64,000 nucleotides of DNA from Siphonodentalium dalli (GCA_032622095.1 CP136067.1:198240052-198304051); one strand, 5' to 3'. Numbered from the stretch's first letter, positions 10,766 through 22,204 are shown. Notes: generated from the letters alone by a model not told the origin. Translations and numbers: made by a program.

Positions 10766-12280
10766 TGTTGGCAATTTCGAGAATATTCTCCGCGTAAACA
10801 CATCAAAAAAAGAAAGTCCCCCCTAATATAATGTGTAATATTTTCGGAGATATTGGTTGGATTTTGGTTGAACTTTCAAAAAATGATTACTGGAGCTGGA
10901 GACACAGTTCGTGCAAAGGACATCCATGTAAGAGGTGTTACGGACGACTGAGCACGAGTTGATTGAAGGAGGGATGCTTTTCAAAAATGGCAAACACACA
11001 GGTAGAGTGATATCGGCCACAGTATTGTTTCCTTGATTACACATTGTGTACTGCCTGTAGTTTTTTGTCAGAAAATGATGTCGTGAGTCCCTCTGCATGC
11101 TTTAGAGCATAGCTTTGCCGAATGGGAACAGTATACCCGGCCCACACTCATTCCCTTCATCCACTCCATACCCTTTAGCTGGGAATGTTGAAATCAACCA
11201 GTGATAGGTCGAATACCAACCCAAAACAGAGCCATAGCCATTGGCCTTTTGGGGATGAATTTCTCCATAAACATGTTGCCCGCCGCATGGTGTAATGTCA
11301 AAAAACCATGCGGAATTTAAGGGTCAGACGCACGTTTTGCCAAAATTTCTTGGTATTTCAAAATGTATTTTCTCTAAATCTATCAGGAATATCTTTGTGA
11401 AATTTTGTACAAGAGATTATTGTGGTACCATACATAAGAACCATTGGACATTTGGTTATTATAATATCATTTACTTTACTTTTATGGCATGAAAAATCTT
11501 TAAAATTTCACTGTGTTCAGGTACCGAGAACTACTGTAAAACAGATTTTTTTCGAAAGTGCATTTCATATATACATGATATCATATCTGAAGATCATGAG
11601 AGGAGACTTACTTTTTCTTTATTCATGAAATTAAATGATTATTTTCATTCAGAAAGACAACTACCATAGATAATTTTTGATTATTGAGAATTTTCATGCC
11701 ATGCTTGTTGGTCATTGAAAAATTGGGCTCAGTTGAGTTCTGGGTCATGGGTTCATAGCCAAGTTAAATCTGACCACCATATCTCTAACACTGTGGCCTA
11801 ATTTCTGTTGATTGCTCCCTGCTTGAGTGGACAGCACCACATTTGAACATTTGTTTTCATTGGGCTGGCATATTTGTGACTGCTTTATTCTTCATTATAA
11901 TACATTGGGTATTATGCTATAATATGCAATTAAAAAGCTAACTCAACATTATGATACAAATGAAGCCTCCTCTCATGGAGTCAAGACAATAAGCAATTTG
12001 ATGGTTGACATGTTGTTTGAAATTATAAATTTTTCTGGCAGTTCTCGGTACCTAAAGGGACAGAAACGAAACAAATATTTTCAACCTCTCAAATGTATTA
12101 AAATCCATTATAGTTATTGTCTCTTTATAATTGCTCTGATTCTATATATAATGAAAATTATCATATGTAAAATTCAAGATTTTTCACCAGATAGATCCAG
12201 AGAAATTCTTTGTTGAAAATCACTTGCCATTTCTGGCTGGATTTACTGTGATTTATGCAAAACTTGCGTCTCTCCCTTAA
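10766..12280. other. Unique A+T-rich stretch, no gene seen
   Basis: There are short overlapping frames only. A 12-bp block, GTACCGAGAACT, appears at about 11522 and inverted at about 12041. It may be a weak terminal repeat of an old element, but this is not convincing alone. TATA-like and AATAAA-like strings occur as expected for the composition. Confidence 0.45.
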
Positions 12281-12672
12281 GACAGTGAAACCATGCAGCA
12301 GATTGGCAATATCGCAGATCGACCCAGAACTGGAAGACTGAGGGTTACAACCGCTAGACAAGATCGTTATTTAACAAACGCTACATTGCGTAGGATGACG
12401 TTCAGAAGTGGTATGTACAGCACCACACAAAAGACTAATACCTCGTCCCTGTTAATGGGAATCTGAATGTAGGAGCCCAGAATAGTTATGGGGCCAACGG
12501 AAGAAAGCTGTTTATCATCGTGTCAATGACCACACCATACTCGGTGACATGCACTGTCTGTTGGAGGACGAATGGAAGAACATTCCAAAACGTAGAATCG
12601 CCCCTCCCATCAACAGCATGATATCCCGATGACAGCATGTTATCACGCGGCACGATGGCTACGCGCAATATT
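12281..12672 (+). pseudogene. Tc1-like transposase relic, centre deleted
   Basis: One frame from about 12290 reads QIGNIADRPRTGRLRVTT followed by ARQDRYLTNATLRRMT. This is the second helix-turn-helix/linker region of Tc1-family transposases, whose usual form is DRPRSGRPRVTT..QDRY. About 250 bases on, another frame reads LLEDEWKNIPKRRI then a decayed INSM..R..HVI..HDGYAR, matching the usual C-terminal end (EEW..IP..I..LI.SM..R..A.I.ARGGHTRY). The catalytic DDE region expected between them (roughly 200 residues) is missing, and stops and a frame change are present. Family features are established knowledge; the assignment is by eye. No terminal repeats were identified. Confidence 0.75.
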
Positions 12673-13000
12673 GATTCATTGAATAAAATCTCAGAGAGAC
12701 TTACTTCTGAATCTTTTGGCGTTATGGTGTCATATCCGCATTACCTAACAGAATAACACGACATAAACGCTCTTTATTTTTACCGCATTTGGACAAAGTT
12801 CGACTTAAACGCTCTTTATACTTGACCTTATCGGGACAGCGAAACCGTGCGTGTATTCTGTAATTGACAATACCGCGAATCAGTCTGTTACAAGTCCGGT
12901 GAAATGATTTGGGGAGTTTTAGCAAACATCAGTTCCTAATGTTTTACGAACTATTTAAATTTTGCCACACTTGGCCCGTGCAACGGCGGGTACACCAGCT
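12673..13000 (-). repeat. Spacer with AGAGCG motif pair and retroelement-type tail
   Basis: Two AAACGCTCTTTAT motifs lie 39 bp apart (about 12768 and 12807). On the minus strand the segment ending near 12998 begins ACTAGCTGGTGTACCCGCCG, a form common at the start of retroelement-type tails in invertebrates. Precise limits are not visible. Confidence 0.4.
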
Positions 13001-13259
13001 AGTAAGCATATTATATTTCTCATTATTCAAACTCTAATTAGATTAGCTCATGCCATGATGCACGGTGTAAAGTTCAGTAGTATAGCCTGGCTTGATATAA
13101 GGAATGACAATTATTTCGATTATTTTTAAGCACAGTTATTTTCTAACTGCATGGGTACATAAATTATCAAATTCTGGCTCTTCTTCGCAATGTAGTGGAC
13201 AAGTAACGGACTCAACCATTTAAAGGCCCTTTGTGTCCTTATTTGACATTTGTAACAGT

Positions 13260-13653
13260 TTAACCCTTTACCCAACAAACCGGCCAAAAACGGCCAAATA
13301 AAGCTGCAACAGCCTAAATTATCTTGGGTCTGTCTCAATAAAACCATACAAATATGGATATCATTGGAACCGGCTCATTGACCACATTGTGATGGTTACA
13401 GTTATGCCCTGTGCCAATGCATGCTCTTATATATGCGAGTCGACCATAGGTCGCCTCGCATATATAAGAGAATGCATTGGCCTAAAAAACTTAACACTTT
13501 TTACCATTTTTTCTTACATTCTTTAACAATTTTATCATTTTTAATATGTGTTAAGCCAATGCATTCTCTTATATATGCGAGGCGACCTATGGTCGACTCG
13601 CATATATAAGAAAATGCATTGGCACAGGGCCGTTCTGTTGGGTAAAGGGTTAA
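13260..13653. mobile_element. TTAA-type MITE, family B copy 1
   Basis: Complete element bounded by TTAA with ends TTAACCCTTTACCCAACA. The left side holds a long lead (GGCCAAATAAAGC, TATGGATATCATTGGAACC, ATTGTGATGG) before two mirrored 67-bp hairpin cores at 13414-13480 and 13556-13622. These are separated by a spacer of TTCTTACATTCTTTAACAAT type. There is no coding capacity. TTAA duplication plus CCC-starting ends fit a piggyBac-type MITE. Confidence 0.9.
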
Positions 13654-13726
13654 AACATATTATGATTGCACAACCACCATAGTCATGTTATACTGGTATC
13701 TCATAAGGGCCTTAGTGAAATTGACA

Positions 13727-14104
13727 TTAAAGGTACTCAATCCGATTATACGCTCCTAAATTACTATTTCCTTGGCTTCGGGGGCAACACATATTTGATT
13801 CGAGTCGAGGAACCCACAAAGCTCAGAGTGATCAGATATCGATTTTTGAAGTTTGTTATATAATATGTTTGTGGCCCATATAAACACGCCGTCAAAAGGA
13901 TGGTCTCGGTCAAAATTGCGGATTAAGGTGGATAACTCTAAAAACAAGTGGTAATACGGTGAAATTTCGTGAATACTCAAGTAGCCGTATCTGATCACTC
14001 TGAGCTTGGATGGGTGTGTTCCTAAACTCGAATCAAATATTGTTTACCCCCGAAGCCAAAGAAACAGTTATTTAGGAGCGTCTGGTCGGATTGAGTACCT
14101 TTAA
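13727..14104. mobile_element. TTAA-type MITE with TTAAAGGTACTC ends
   Basis: The inverted ends TTAAAGGTACTCAATCCGA pair over about 60 bp with 14045-14104 (including GCTCCTAAAT and TGGCTTCGGGGG). TTAA occurs at both limits. The interior has no hairpin core and no long frame. A decayed relative of its right half is at 16210-16297. This is a separate family from A-D. Confidence 0.8.
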
Positions 14105-14985
14105 GCTATGGCATGTTACATATTGGACGGTGGGGTGAAAATCGTCCTTCCCGACATTATTCAGAAATGTAAAACTGAAATAAATAAACTAAGACCTATA
14201 AGCCTAGATCATGGTGTGCATGGAGAAATAACGAGTAATTGTCCAGCCCGCGCATTATCTGCTTATATTACAATAATGAGCCAATTCTAAGCAGATTATG
14301 TGCGGACAATGACACAAATAAACCAACTCACGACGTTTCAAGTGTGCGTCTATTTCATAGTGGCCCGCGCCATAAGACGGAATAACGGATATGTAAAAAT
14401 ATGTCTTGTTTGCAGGACTGAGGGCGGTGGGTCTCCGAAAATGCCAGATTCAAAAAATGGCATACGTCCTGCATTTTTACTACCCCGTATTAAATGACCT
14501 TACACATTGCGGGCGTGATTGGTATTTTAATGTTGTTCAAGTTTGCGCAGTTTCAAACAGTTTTGTTTTCTGTACACTTCTGTCTCCCGAAAATCCGCAC
14601 ATTATCTGATTATAATATAATTTGTTTAGGTACATAGTCTGCTTAGAATCGCCTCATTTTGAGTCGATCACTTGCTGAAAATGAGAGACATATAGTCACA
14701 ACATCGACTCATAATGAGGCAATTATAAGCATGTATGATCTTTAACATGTGTGTTCACTGCGGCCGGCACCATAAAACGGAATAACGGATATGAGTGCAT
14801 TATCTGCTTATTTCAAACTCAAATAATCACATTATGTACCTATTTCACATTATTGGTCGATTATGAGCGTATTTGCGCGAGGGTGTGTTGCTTATCAGCA
14901 GTGGAAATTATGTTATCACACATCGGGTTCTACATTGTATAAATTATGCGTATGAGCGCACCACCATGGCGCACACAGCCTGCTA
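14105..14985. repeat. Cluster of TAAGCAGATAATG-type palindromic repeats
   Basis: ATTATCTGCTTAT and its inverse recur (about 14257-14296, 14600-14620, 14800). CCATAAGACGGAATAACGGAT appears twice (14369, 14769). A clear inverted repeat with 28-bp arms (GCTTAGAATCGCCTCATT) spans 14641-14731. Relatives occur at 31905-32070 and 33185-33215. These look like several small decayed elements with shared ends. Confidence 0.5.
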
Positions 14986-14999
14986 ATGAACGAGTATGA

Positions 15000-15260
15000 A
15001 AATATTGTGACTCAGGATCCGTTGAAGATGAAAAACATTTCGTTCTTTATTGTCAAAAATATGTCGAAATGAGAAAAGACATTTTCGAGAAACTAGCAGC
15101 GAAAAACAGTATGTTCACAGAAGCCAGTGATTTGGAGAAATTTATATATATCATGCGAAATGACGAGGAACAGTCCAGTGATGTGATCAGCAAAGCTATG
15201 AGCAACTGTTTCATAGCTCGCGAGACTACTAACAGCTATTATAGAGAGTGTCGATATTAG
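15000..15260 (+). pseudogene. Non-LTR retrotransposon reverse-transcriptase tail
   Basis: The frame from 15000 reads KYCDSGSVEDEKHFVLYC followed by QKYVEMRKDIFEKL and runs to a TAG at 15258-15260. The pattern C-x(5-6)-EDE-x-HF-x(2)-C-x(2)-Y-x(3)-R is the zinc-binding segment found near the C-terminus of many LINE-type ORF2 proteins. The upstream end is cut by a stop at 14997. The whole endonuclease and reverse-transcriptase domains are absent, so this is a 5'-truncated copy. The last ~60 residues carry no domain that can be named. The following 90 bases may be its 3' untranslated region before the MITE at 15351. Confidence 0.7.
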
Positions 15261-15350
15261 GTTCACGAAGAACGTAATTCAGATTAAAATACATGTAATG
15301 TCGATATGAATTTATTTGTGTTATTGAAATCAGACCCAATGATCAATGAA

Positions 15351-15817
15351 ATATGTGACCCGCCATATCAAATCCAGTCGTAAGTCGGGATTTTTTTTAC
15401 CCTGTGCCAATGCATTCTCTTATATATGCGAGTCGACCATAGGTCGCCTCGCATATATAAGAGAATGCATTGGCCTAACAATTTTTTACAATTTTAATCA
15501 TTTTTACTTGTATTCTTTAACAATTTTATAATATCACCCATACAGAGCCCCAGACAAACATGAGCAGACGACACTCTTCAATGTGCTTCTATATATGTGT
15601 GGGGCTCCCTGCAGGGTAATGGATGTTTTTTTATTGTATGTCCTAAAAATTGTAAGAAACATTTATTTAAAAAAAATGATAAAAAATTGTTAGGACAATG
15701 TATTCTCTTATATATGCGAGGCGACCTATGGTCGACTCGCATATATAAGAGAATGCATTGGCACAGGGTAAAACAAATCCCGACTTACGACTGGATTTGA
15801 TATGGCGGGTCACATAT
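15351..15817. mobile_element. MITE family D copy 1
   Basis: The outer inverted repeats read TATGTGACCCGCCATATC, continuing through AATCCAGTCGTAAGTCGGGA. Mirrored hairpin cores sit at 15407-15473 and 15695-15761. Between them is a third, diverged hairpin-like module (CAGAGCCCCAGACA to TGTGTGGGGCTCCCTGC). The flanks are palindromic ATAT, so the target duplication is TA or ATAT. A TA target would fit the Tc1/mariner superfamily, but this is inference. No coding frame is present. Confidence 0.88.
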
Positions 15818-15867
15818 AACTAACCAGTAGATTTCGTTGCATTCGCTTTACTATGACAAATGTGCCT

Positions 15868-15945
15868 GTATGGTGCCCCTCACAGACACGAGCAGACGAT
15901 AGTCAGTAATAGATCCTTATATCTGTGTGGGGCTCTCTATGGGGT
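15868..15945. repeat. Relic of the family D central module
   Basis: CACAGACACGAGCAGACGAT and TCTGTGTGGGGCTCTCTATGG parallel the middle module of family D. It lies just beyond the right end of the copy at 15351-15817, without D ends of its own. Confidence 0.45.
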
Positions 15946-16209
15946 TATAACACGATTGAACCATGTATCAGCAAGCCATCTATAACAACATACTGTCAAT
16001 TTTGTTCAGGCGATCATTTTTATTCCGAAAACCATTTCCTATCTGCAAATACAACCACGAACCGTGACCTTACGTAACCTTACGTGACCTCTCTGACTTT
16101 CTTTACGGCGCCCTCCGTTCCCGCATATACTGTAAATTTCGGTAGAATTATTGGTAGGCTGACAAATATTCGAGTTGGAGATAGAAATAGACTTCAGAAA
16201 TCGAAATCT

Positions 16210-16297
16210 AGTCATTCTGATCTTTGAAGGGCGAGGGCTCCTCGACTAAAATCAAATATTTGTTTACCCCCGGGCCGAAGAGATAGTAAATTAAGAG
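16210..16297 (+). repeat. Decayed right half of the TTAAAGGTACTC MITE
   Basis: TCAAATATTTGTTTACCCCC and the preceding TCATTCTGATCTTTG follow the order of 13985-14095. The right end has decayed to TTAAGAG and abuts the TTAA of the next MITE. Confidence 0.5.
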
Positions 16298-16299
16298 GG

Positions 16300-16546
16300 T
16301 TAACCCTTTCATGATGGGAGCTGTGCTGGTGCAGCGTTAAAGATCATGTGTCAGTGCATTCTCTTCTATGCGAGTCTCCCATATGTTGGGAGCCTAGCAT
16401 ATATAAGAAAATGCACTGGCTTACAAGGTCACGGTAAATATTATTAGGCCAATGTATTATCTTATATATGCAGGGCTCCCTAGGGGAGTTGTATTGGCAC
16501 AGGGTTTTCGCAAATTGTCAGGATGCTCCAGTCATGGAGGGGTTAA
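16300..16546. mobile_element. TTAA-type MITE, family C copy 1
   Basis: Ends TTAACCCTTTCATGATGGGA and CCAGTCATGGAGGGGTTAA are inverted. It carries two diverged hairpin cores, with GGCTCCC or GAGTCTCCC in place of the GAGTCGACC tip. Its right TTAA (16543-16546) is also the left TTAA of the adjacent family B element, so the two lie back to back sharing one target site. Confidence 0.8.
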
Positions 16547-16907
16547 CCCTTTACCCAACAAACCGGCCAAATAAAGCTTCAACAGCCTAAAATATCTTCG
16601 GTCTGTCTCAATAGAACCATACAAATATGGATATCATTGGAACCGGCTCCTTGACCACATTGTGATACAGTTATGCCCTGTGCCAATGCATTCTCTTATA
16701 TATGCGAGTCGACCATAGGTCGCCTCGCATATATAAGAGAATGCATTGGCCTAAATAATAATTTTTCTTACATTCTTTAACAATTTTATCATTTTTAATA
16801 TGTGTTAAGCCAATGCATTCTCTTATATATGCGAGGCGACCTATGGTCGACTCGCATATATAAGAGAATGCATTGGCACAGGGCCGTTCTGTTGGGTAAA
16901 GGGTTAA
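16543..16907. mobile_element. TTAA-type MITE, family B copy 2
   Basis: Complete with TTAACCCTTTACCCAACA ends and two mirrored hairpin cores at 16683-16749 and 16810-16876. The lead is slightly shorter than at 13260, lacking one GGCCAAAAAC segment. Confidence 0.9.
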
Positions 16908-17216
16908 TTGTTAAGATATAGAATAAGAAACTTGGTATATAAAGGTTTTGTTATTGAAAGACTTTGTATGTGTAATTTGAAGCCATTGACAATTTTCGAA
17001 CATCCAATTAATATCACGTGGTTCTCGAAATAGGTTTTTTGGTTCTGTGAGATATTCTGTATCATGATCTTAGTTTCTGCATGCATATTAAAAATGTTGT
17101 GGAGCGGCAGACAATATTTAGGCCTAAAATTTGAAGTCGATATATTGACGAAATATTCATACAAGGACTTTTGCTTAACGATGAAAAACCTACCGGACAT
17201 TTAACAACTTTTCTCA

Positions 17217-17478
17217 ACAACCCTTCCATGACGGGAGCTGCACTGGTGCAGCATTAATTATCCTGGGCCAGTACATTCTCTTATATATGTGAGTTTCCCA
17301 TGGGGAGTCTCGCACATCTAAGCGATTGCACTGGCTTACAATGTCAATGTAAATATTGTTAGGCCAATGCATTCTCTAATATGTGCGAGGCTCCCTGTGA
17401 TATGCTCGCATATATAAGAGAATGCATTGGCATAGGTTTTTCGCAAAATTTCTGGAAGGTCCAGTCATGGAAGGGTTG
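17217..17478. mobile_element. MITE family C copy 2
   Basis: The ends are CAACCCTTCCATGACGGGAG and CCAGTCATGGAAGGGTTG; TTAA is not present at either limit. Two hairpin cores of the GGCTCCC type lie inside. The absence of TTAA may reflect decay or a different cut position. Confidence 0.75.
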
Positions 17479-18300
17479 CAAACTCTCTTCATGTTCAACA
17501 TTTCAGGAAAAAAAACTTAACAATAAACTCTCGTTATTGTTACACACAGAATAAAAATCGGTCCTTTTCTTTCTAAAATGGTAATTTCTGTCACGTCGAA
17601 AACTCTTTCCGAAACATTTGATCATAGTCCGTATATAAGTACTGAATGTATTTATCGACCTACTTTTATCTCTGGAACGTGACAAAGGCTAAGCATCATT
17701 ACGGTACACGCCTACGTTTATACCTGAGCACTACGTGCCGCTTTAAAGTTTACATTGAAAATTATTATTAAGCCCCCCCCCCACACTTATTATCCCTTAT
17801 GTGCATGTTGTATTTCAAACATTTACAGAGATTTTTGATATTGTTTTGAACAAATGTCAATTTTCAATCTTCAGAATATAACGGAAATTATTTTACAATT
17901 TGAAATTAAACTTTTCTAATTATATTTCCCAAACGAAATAAATTTTTTGACTTCATGTTTTTTTTTCACTTGTCCTTGAAAAGCTTTCTAACAAATTGCT
18001 TATCCCTTGAGAAATATTTGTTCTTACTTTCAGGAAATATCGTGCAAATGTAGCCTGATCAGTTTCGTGGATTGATAACTGACGGATGATCGCATGGGTT
18101 TTTTTCCAGAACGTCATTCACACTGCGGCATCTAAACGGTTTCAATTGGATCAAACAACCTAGAAGTCTATATTGGAGTCACTACAGGGCATCTGTTTGG
18201 GGTACACAACTTGGAGTTTAAAACTGCATCCAACTGAGGCAGGCTGAAATGTTTAAGTTGGAGACATTCCAGTTACACCCCATTGCGTGGGCAAAGTTCA
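17479..18300. other. Unique stretch, nothing recognised
   Basis: A+T-rich sequence with short frames only and a C homopolymer near 17774. No repeat partner was noticed in the window. Confidence 0.45.
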
Positions 18301-18324
18301 ATTGATTTCTATTTCAGTCCGAAA

Positions 18325-18777
18325 ACCCGCCATATCAAATCCAGTCGTAAGTCGGGATTTTTGTTTACCCTGTGCCAATGCATTCTCTTATATATGCTAG
18401 TCGACCATAGGTCGCCTCGCATATATAAGAGAATGCATTGGCCTAACAATGTTTTACAATTTTAATAATTTTTTCTTGTATTCTTTAACAATTTTATAAT
18501 TTCACCCATACAGAGCCCCAGACAACTATGAGCAGACTCTTCTATATGCTTCTATATATGTGTGGGGCTCCCTGCAGGATAATGGATGTTTTTTGTTTTA
18601 TGTCCTAAAAATTGTAAGAAACATTTATTTTAAAAAAAATGATACAAAATTGTATGCCAATGCATTCTCTTATATATACGAGGCGACCTATGGTCGACTC
18701 GCATATATAAGAGAATACATTGGCACAGTGTACAAAAATCCCGACCTACGACTGGATTTGATATGGCGGGTCACATA
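18325..18777. mobile_element. MITE family D copy 2
   Basis: The left end has lost TATGTG and begins ACCCGCCATATC; the right end is intact. Hairpin cores are at 18375-18441 and 18657-18723. The flanks share a ~40-bp similar block (GATTTCTATTTCAGTCCGAA) left and right, so it sits within or beside an older duplication. Confidence 0.85.
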
Positions 18778-18829
18778 TGGGCTGGCAGATTTCATTTGAT
18801 TTCTATCTCAGTCCGAAAACAGTTAACAT

Positions 18830-19800
18830 TCGACTTTTGATCTGCAAACACTTATCAAATATCATGCAATGGGAACAATTAACCTCTTTTTTTATTTCAA
18901 ACCATGCATGAAGTTTCGAACTTTTGAAAATTTTGACCGAAATTTGGGGGGAGACCGACCCAATCTTCATATTCCTGCACTAATGTATAGAAAGACCTTC
19001 CAACCGAGCGATATGAGAATGTAAGTGGTCACGTTATTTGGAAATGTGTACAAGCCTATGTTGTAATTTAATCGTACATGCACATATGGGCTGGTAGAAG
19101 CGATTATGTTTGTTGGCAAATCGGAGGACCGCACCCCGTCGAGACCCCATATGAAGTTTCATTGATCTGTGGATTTGTTTTCGTTCATGGGGCTGTGGGG
19201 TATAGAAGGTGTCACGCTACGAAACATACAGGGGTGTGTCGCATAAAATATTAGTTGGAAATTTCACACCAAGGTTGAAATTGTTCTCGTAGTTTGATGG
19301 TCCAACCAGTGATGTGGGTTAATTTGTTGTTTTAGAACAGCAGTTGCATATCTTCCTACTTTTGGTCAACATTTTGGTCTGATGTGACCATCAGTTCGAA
19401 AATTTCAAACGTTAGAGGGGTGTCAGGTTGGAAATGTCCAACATGCTCAATGTCCAATGTTCAGGTTAAGATTTAAAACTTTTCTCACACCGGGCCGAAC
19501 CGTGGTCGGTCCAGTTGGTCCTCGTCCCTTCCCCGGTGGTAAATCAAGAATTGCTATGTTAATCAGGAAAAACTAATCGAGCCCTGAATAGTTTGCATGC
19601 ATGGAGTTAGACCTTTATTTGTCCGGATTTTACAGTGTTCAATCAGATATAAAGTTCCTCCTGGCCCCTCCCTACCAGGTATCCAGTTAAAATTAAAAAA
19701 AGAAAACGAAGGTATGTGAGGTACCATGAGGTGGGAAATTCAAAGCCGATGGGGTGCATGTGGGTGCAAATGGAATTATGTGATTCTGGGAGTTTGGCTT
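18830..19800. repeat. Old dispersed repeat, relative at 43800-44130
   Basis: Blocks such as TTTCTCACACCGGGCCGAAC with TGGTCGGTC, and GATGGGGTGCATGTGGGTG recur in the same order at 43809-43905 and 44035-44120. Similarity is weak and broken. No coding frame was recognised. Confidence 0.35.
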
Positions 19801-20345
19801 GGTTAAAGGCACGAGAGGCGTTCGTTGCAGATATATTCATATTTGTTCAAATCGCCATCAACAGAAGGAATATTAAAATATGTATAGTTTTGTTCATATG
19901 CCAAACATAATCAGCGCGTAAATAGTATATTGTCGTCAAGACGTACGATGGTGTACGTAAATAAGAGACTGTTCGTGTTACAGAAGTTGTGCTTCTGTTT
20001 ACATAACACAGAGCAATTATATTGGTTAATCACACACAAATGATATAAGCGCTCCTTATTATTTCCATATCATGAAAATAGTAACAACTAACGCTCTTTA
20101 TGGTTACCATATCCGGATCTAAACAAAAGCCAGGTAACGTAACGTGTTTTCCTTTTGTTTACATAACAAAGGTAAAACAATTGACAATAACATACTGTTT
20201 ATGCCATATTTATGATTGGCATAAGAACAAAGTCTGTCTATATTTTACTATTCTTTCTGTATATGGCGGTTTTTGACGGAGGTGAACATTTTAACAGCAT
20301 ACCCACCGCCAACGTAGCCCGTATCTTTAAAGATGGACTGGTACG
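19801..20345 (+). repeat. Dispersed repeat interrupted by a MITE
   Basis: Parts 19801-19885 and 20239-20345 together match the reverse complement of 50535-50725, with blocks GGCGTTCGTTGCAGA, CAAATCGCCATCA, GGCGGTTTTTGACGGAGGTG and GTAGCCCGTATCTTTAAAG. In the other copy the two parts are contiguous, which defines the element at 19886-20238 as a later insertion. Confidence 0.7.
19886..20238. mobile_element. MITE with imperfect ~48-bp terminal repeats
   Basis: The left end TTTTGTTCATATGCCAAAC continues to GTAAATAGTATATTGTC. The inverted right end reads CTTTGTTCTTATGCCAATC through AAACAGTATGTTATTGTC. GTTTACATAACA occurs twice inside. Paralogous uninterrupted sequence at 50630 shows it is an insertion. 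A faint relative is at about 49480-49545. It also contains the paired AAGAGCG motif (20048, 20090). Confidence 0.65.
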
Positions 20346-20628
20346 GTTGGAAATCCCACGTGGACATGTCCCATGTCAACGGATATACTCTAGTTGCGGT
20401 CCTGCGCACATATCATTGTTTACAAATTCAAAACACAGATGTTTACAGATATTTATTATTTACTGGAAATTGGCTAAATTGTCATGGGGATGGAGTCGTT
20501 GATAAAGGGATATAATAAAACCAAGGCCACTTGTAAACTATATTTTGCCAATGAGATATTGTTGTTATTTACAGTGTAGTTACCATTGAAGGGAACTAGC
20601 AATTTCCAATAAAATATTGAACATTTGA

Positions 20629-20726
20629 ACATTTAATCGAAAATAATCCCTGTCTTGGTATTTTCAAACACTATAGTGTTTGATAATACCAAGACAGGGA
20701 TTATTTTCGATTAAATGTTCAATATT
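20629..20726. repeat. Nearly perfect 98-bp palindrome
   Basis: Arms of about 47 bp (GAACATTTAATCGAAAATAA, then TCCCTGTCTTGGTATT) meet at AAACACTATAGTGTTT. One or two mismatches only. It could form a long hairpin or cruciform. No flanking duplication is clear. From 20346 to 20628 nothing is recognised. Confidence 0.9.
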
Positions 20727-21067
20727 GTACTGCAATGACAAAGGAGCGAATTTGTGTATATGGTATGTTGTTGCGTATAGACAATACTCGACATAACAAT
20801 ACTACAGGGGGTGTTTGACGGCGGCCAGTGTTATGGGGGATTCTTTGAGGATAATGTTCAAGGTTATAATAACCTGCAGCGAAGAGATACATCAAGATAA
20901 CTTGTCAATGTGTGTGTGAAGACGGCGTGTGTTATTCTTACCGCTAAACAACTCAGCGACAGGTAGAAACAACCTACACCGAAAATGTGCTTTAGAAACT
21001 GCCCAGATATACGAACCGAGTTACATAATTTATACAGTCTCGTTGTTAAATATCCATCGCGATTAGA

Positions 21068-21287
21068 AACAGATTCCACCCCTGATCAAGTGGTCCTGCT
21101 AATATGCTATGATGATGATGGTCCTGCTGAATTGCTATGATACGGGTAGGGCAAACTGATGCCGTTACGAAAAACTACTGTTATTTTTTCTAAAGTCGTC
21201 ATTTTCGCGGTGTATGGCTAATCCGAGCTATTTGAGAATAAACCAATGTGTGAAACATTCAACAACATATTTATTTTTTTAATATAA
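21068..21287 (+). repeat. Dispersed ~310-bp repeat, diverged copy
   Basis: It carries CCTGATCAAGTGGTCCTGCT, TTGCTATGAT, GGGCAAACTGATGC and AACAACATATTTATT in the same order as 47448-47770. It lacks the first third. Two internal ~30-bp units of GGTCCTGCTAATATGCTATG are tandem. Confidence 0.6.
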
Positions 21288-21368
21288 TAATGCCTGCGCT
21301 GGTGATTCTAAAACGACGTGATATCCATCTTGATTATAGTCGATATTCCACAGCTAATACAACCAGTA

Positions 21369-21770
21369 TTAACCCTTTACCCAACAAAACGGCCAAAAAC
21401 GCCCAAATAAAGCTTCAACAGCCTAAAATATCTTCGGTCTGTCTCAATAACACCATGCAAATATGGATATAATTGGAACCGGTTCATTGACCACATTGTG
21501 ATGGTTACAGTTATGCCCTGTGCCAATGCATTCTCTTATATATGCGAGTCGACCATAGGTCGCCTCGCATATATAAGAGAATGCATTGGCCTAAAAAAAA
21601 AAAATTAACACTTTTTACAATTTGTTCTTACATTCTTTAACAATTTTATAATTTGTTCTTACATTTTTTAACAATTTTTATAATATTTTTCTACATTCTT
21701 TGACAATTTTATCATTTTTAATATGTTAAGCCAATGCATTCTCTTATATATGCGAGGCGACCTATGGTTT
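21369..21770. mobile_element. MITE family B copy 3, cut at the second hairpin tip
   Basis: The left TTAA end, lead and first hairpin (21523-21589) are intact. The second hairpin stops after GCGACCTATGG, at its apex, and joins directly to a dispersed repeat. The right arm and right end are missing. Confidence 0.85.
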
Positions 21771-22087
21771 TTGAATGTTTGATACGCATAATGGCTCTTC
21801 CTGGATATGTTCAGTTTATCAGAACACTGCGAAAAAGACAAATTAAAAAAATATAACGGTACTTTTTGTTAACAGCATCAGTTTGCCCTAACAACATCAT
21901 AGCAATTTAGCAGGATCCAACCGCATCATAGCACATTAGCAGGACCACTTGACCAGGGGTGGATTCGGCATCGCTGAACGGATCATGTTGACCTAATATA
22001 TACGTCATGTACCTTAACAATTGACCCACGGAGCCCCAACCCTCATGGCGCGTTGTACCATGCATGTGTTCTAGAAAAATATATACA
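21771..22087 (-). repeat. Dispersed ~310-bp repeat, inverted copy
   Basis: This is the close reverse complement of 47448-47765, including CATCATAGCAATTTAGCAGG and CCACGGAGCCCCAACCCTC. Its first bases (TTTTTGAATG) join the broken hairpin tip, and it ends near CTAGAAAAATATAT. Confidence 0.8.
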
Positions 22088-22204
22088 ATCGTGAAACCTC
22101 TATAGAGAAAGTTTATTATCTAGAATAAAAAGTATAAGAATAAATCTGGACATGAAATACAACTCATATGGTTTCGATGGTTGTGTCCTGCGAATATTCG
22201 ATGT

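Noticed and set aside
10574-10806. Serine/leucine-rich frames
   Set aside because: Artefact of the (GA)n microsatellite.
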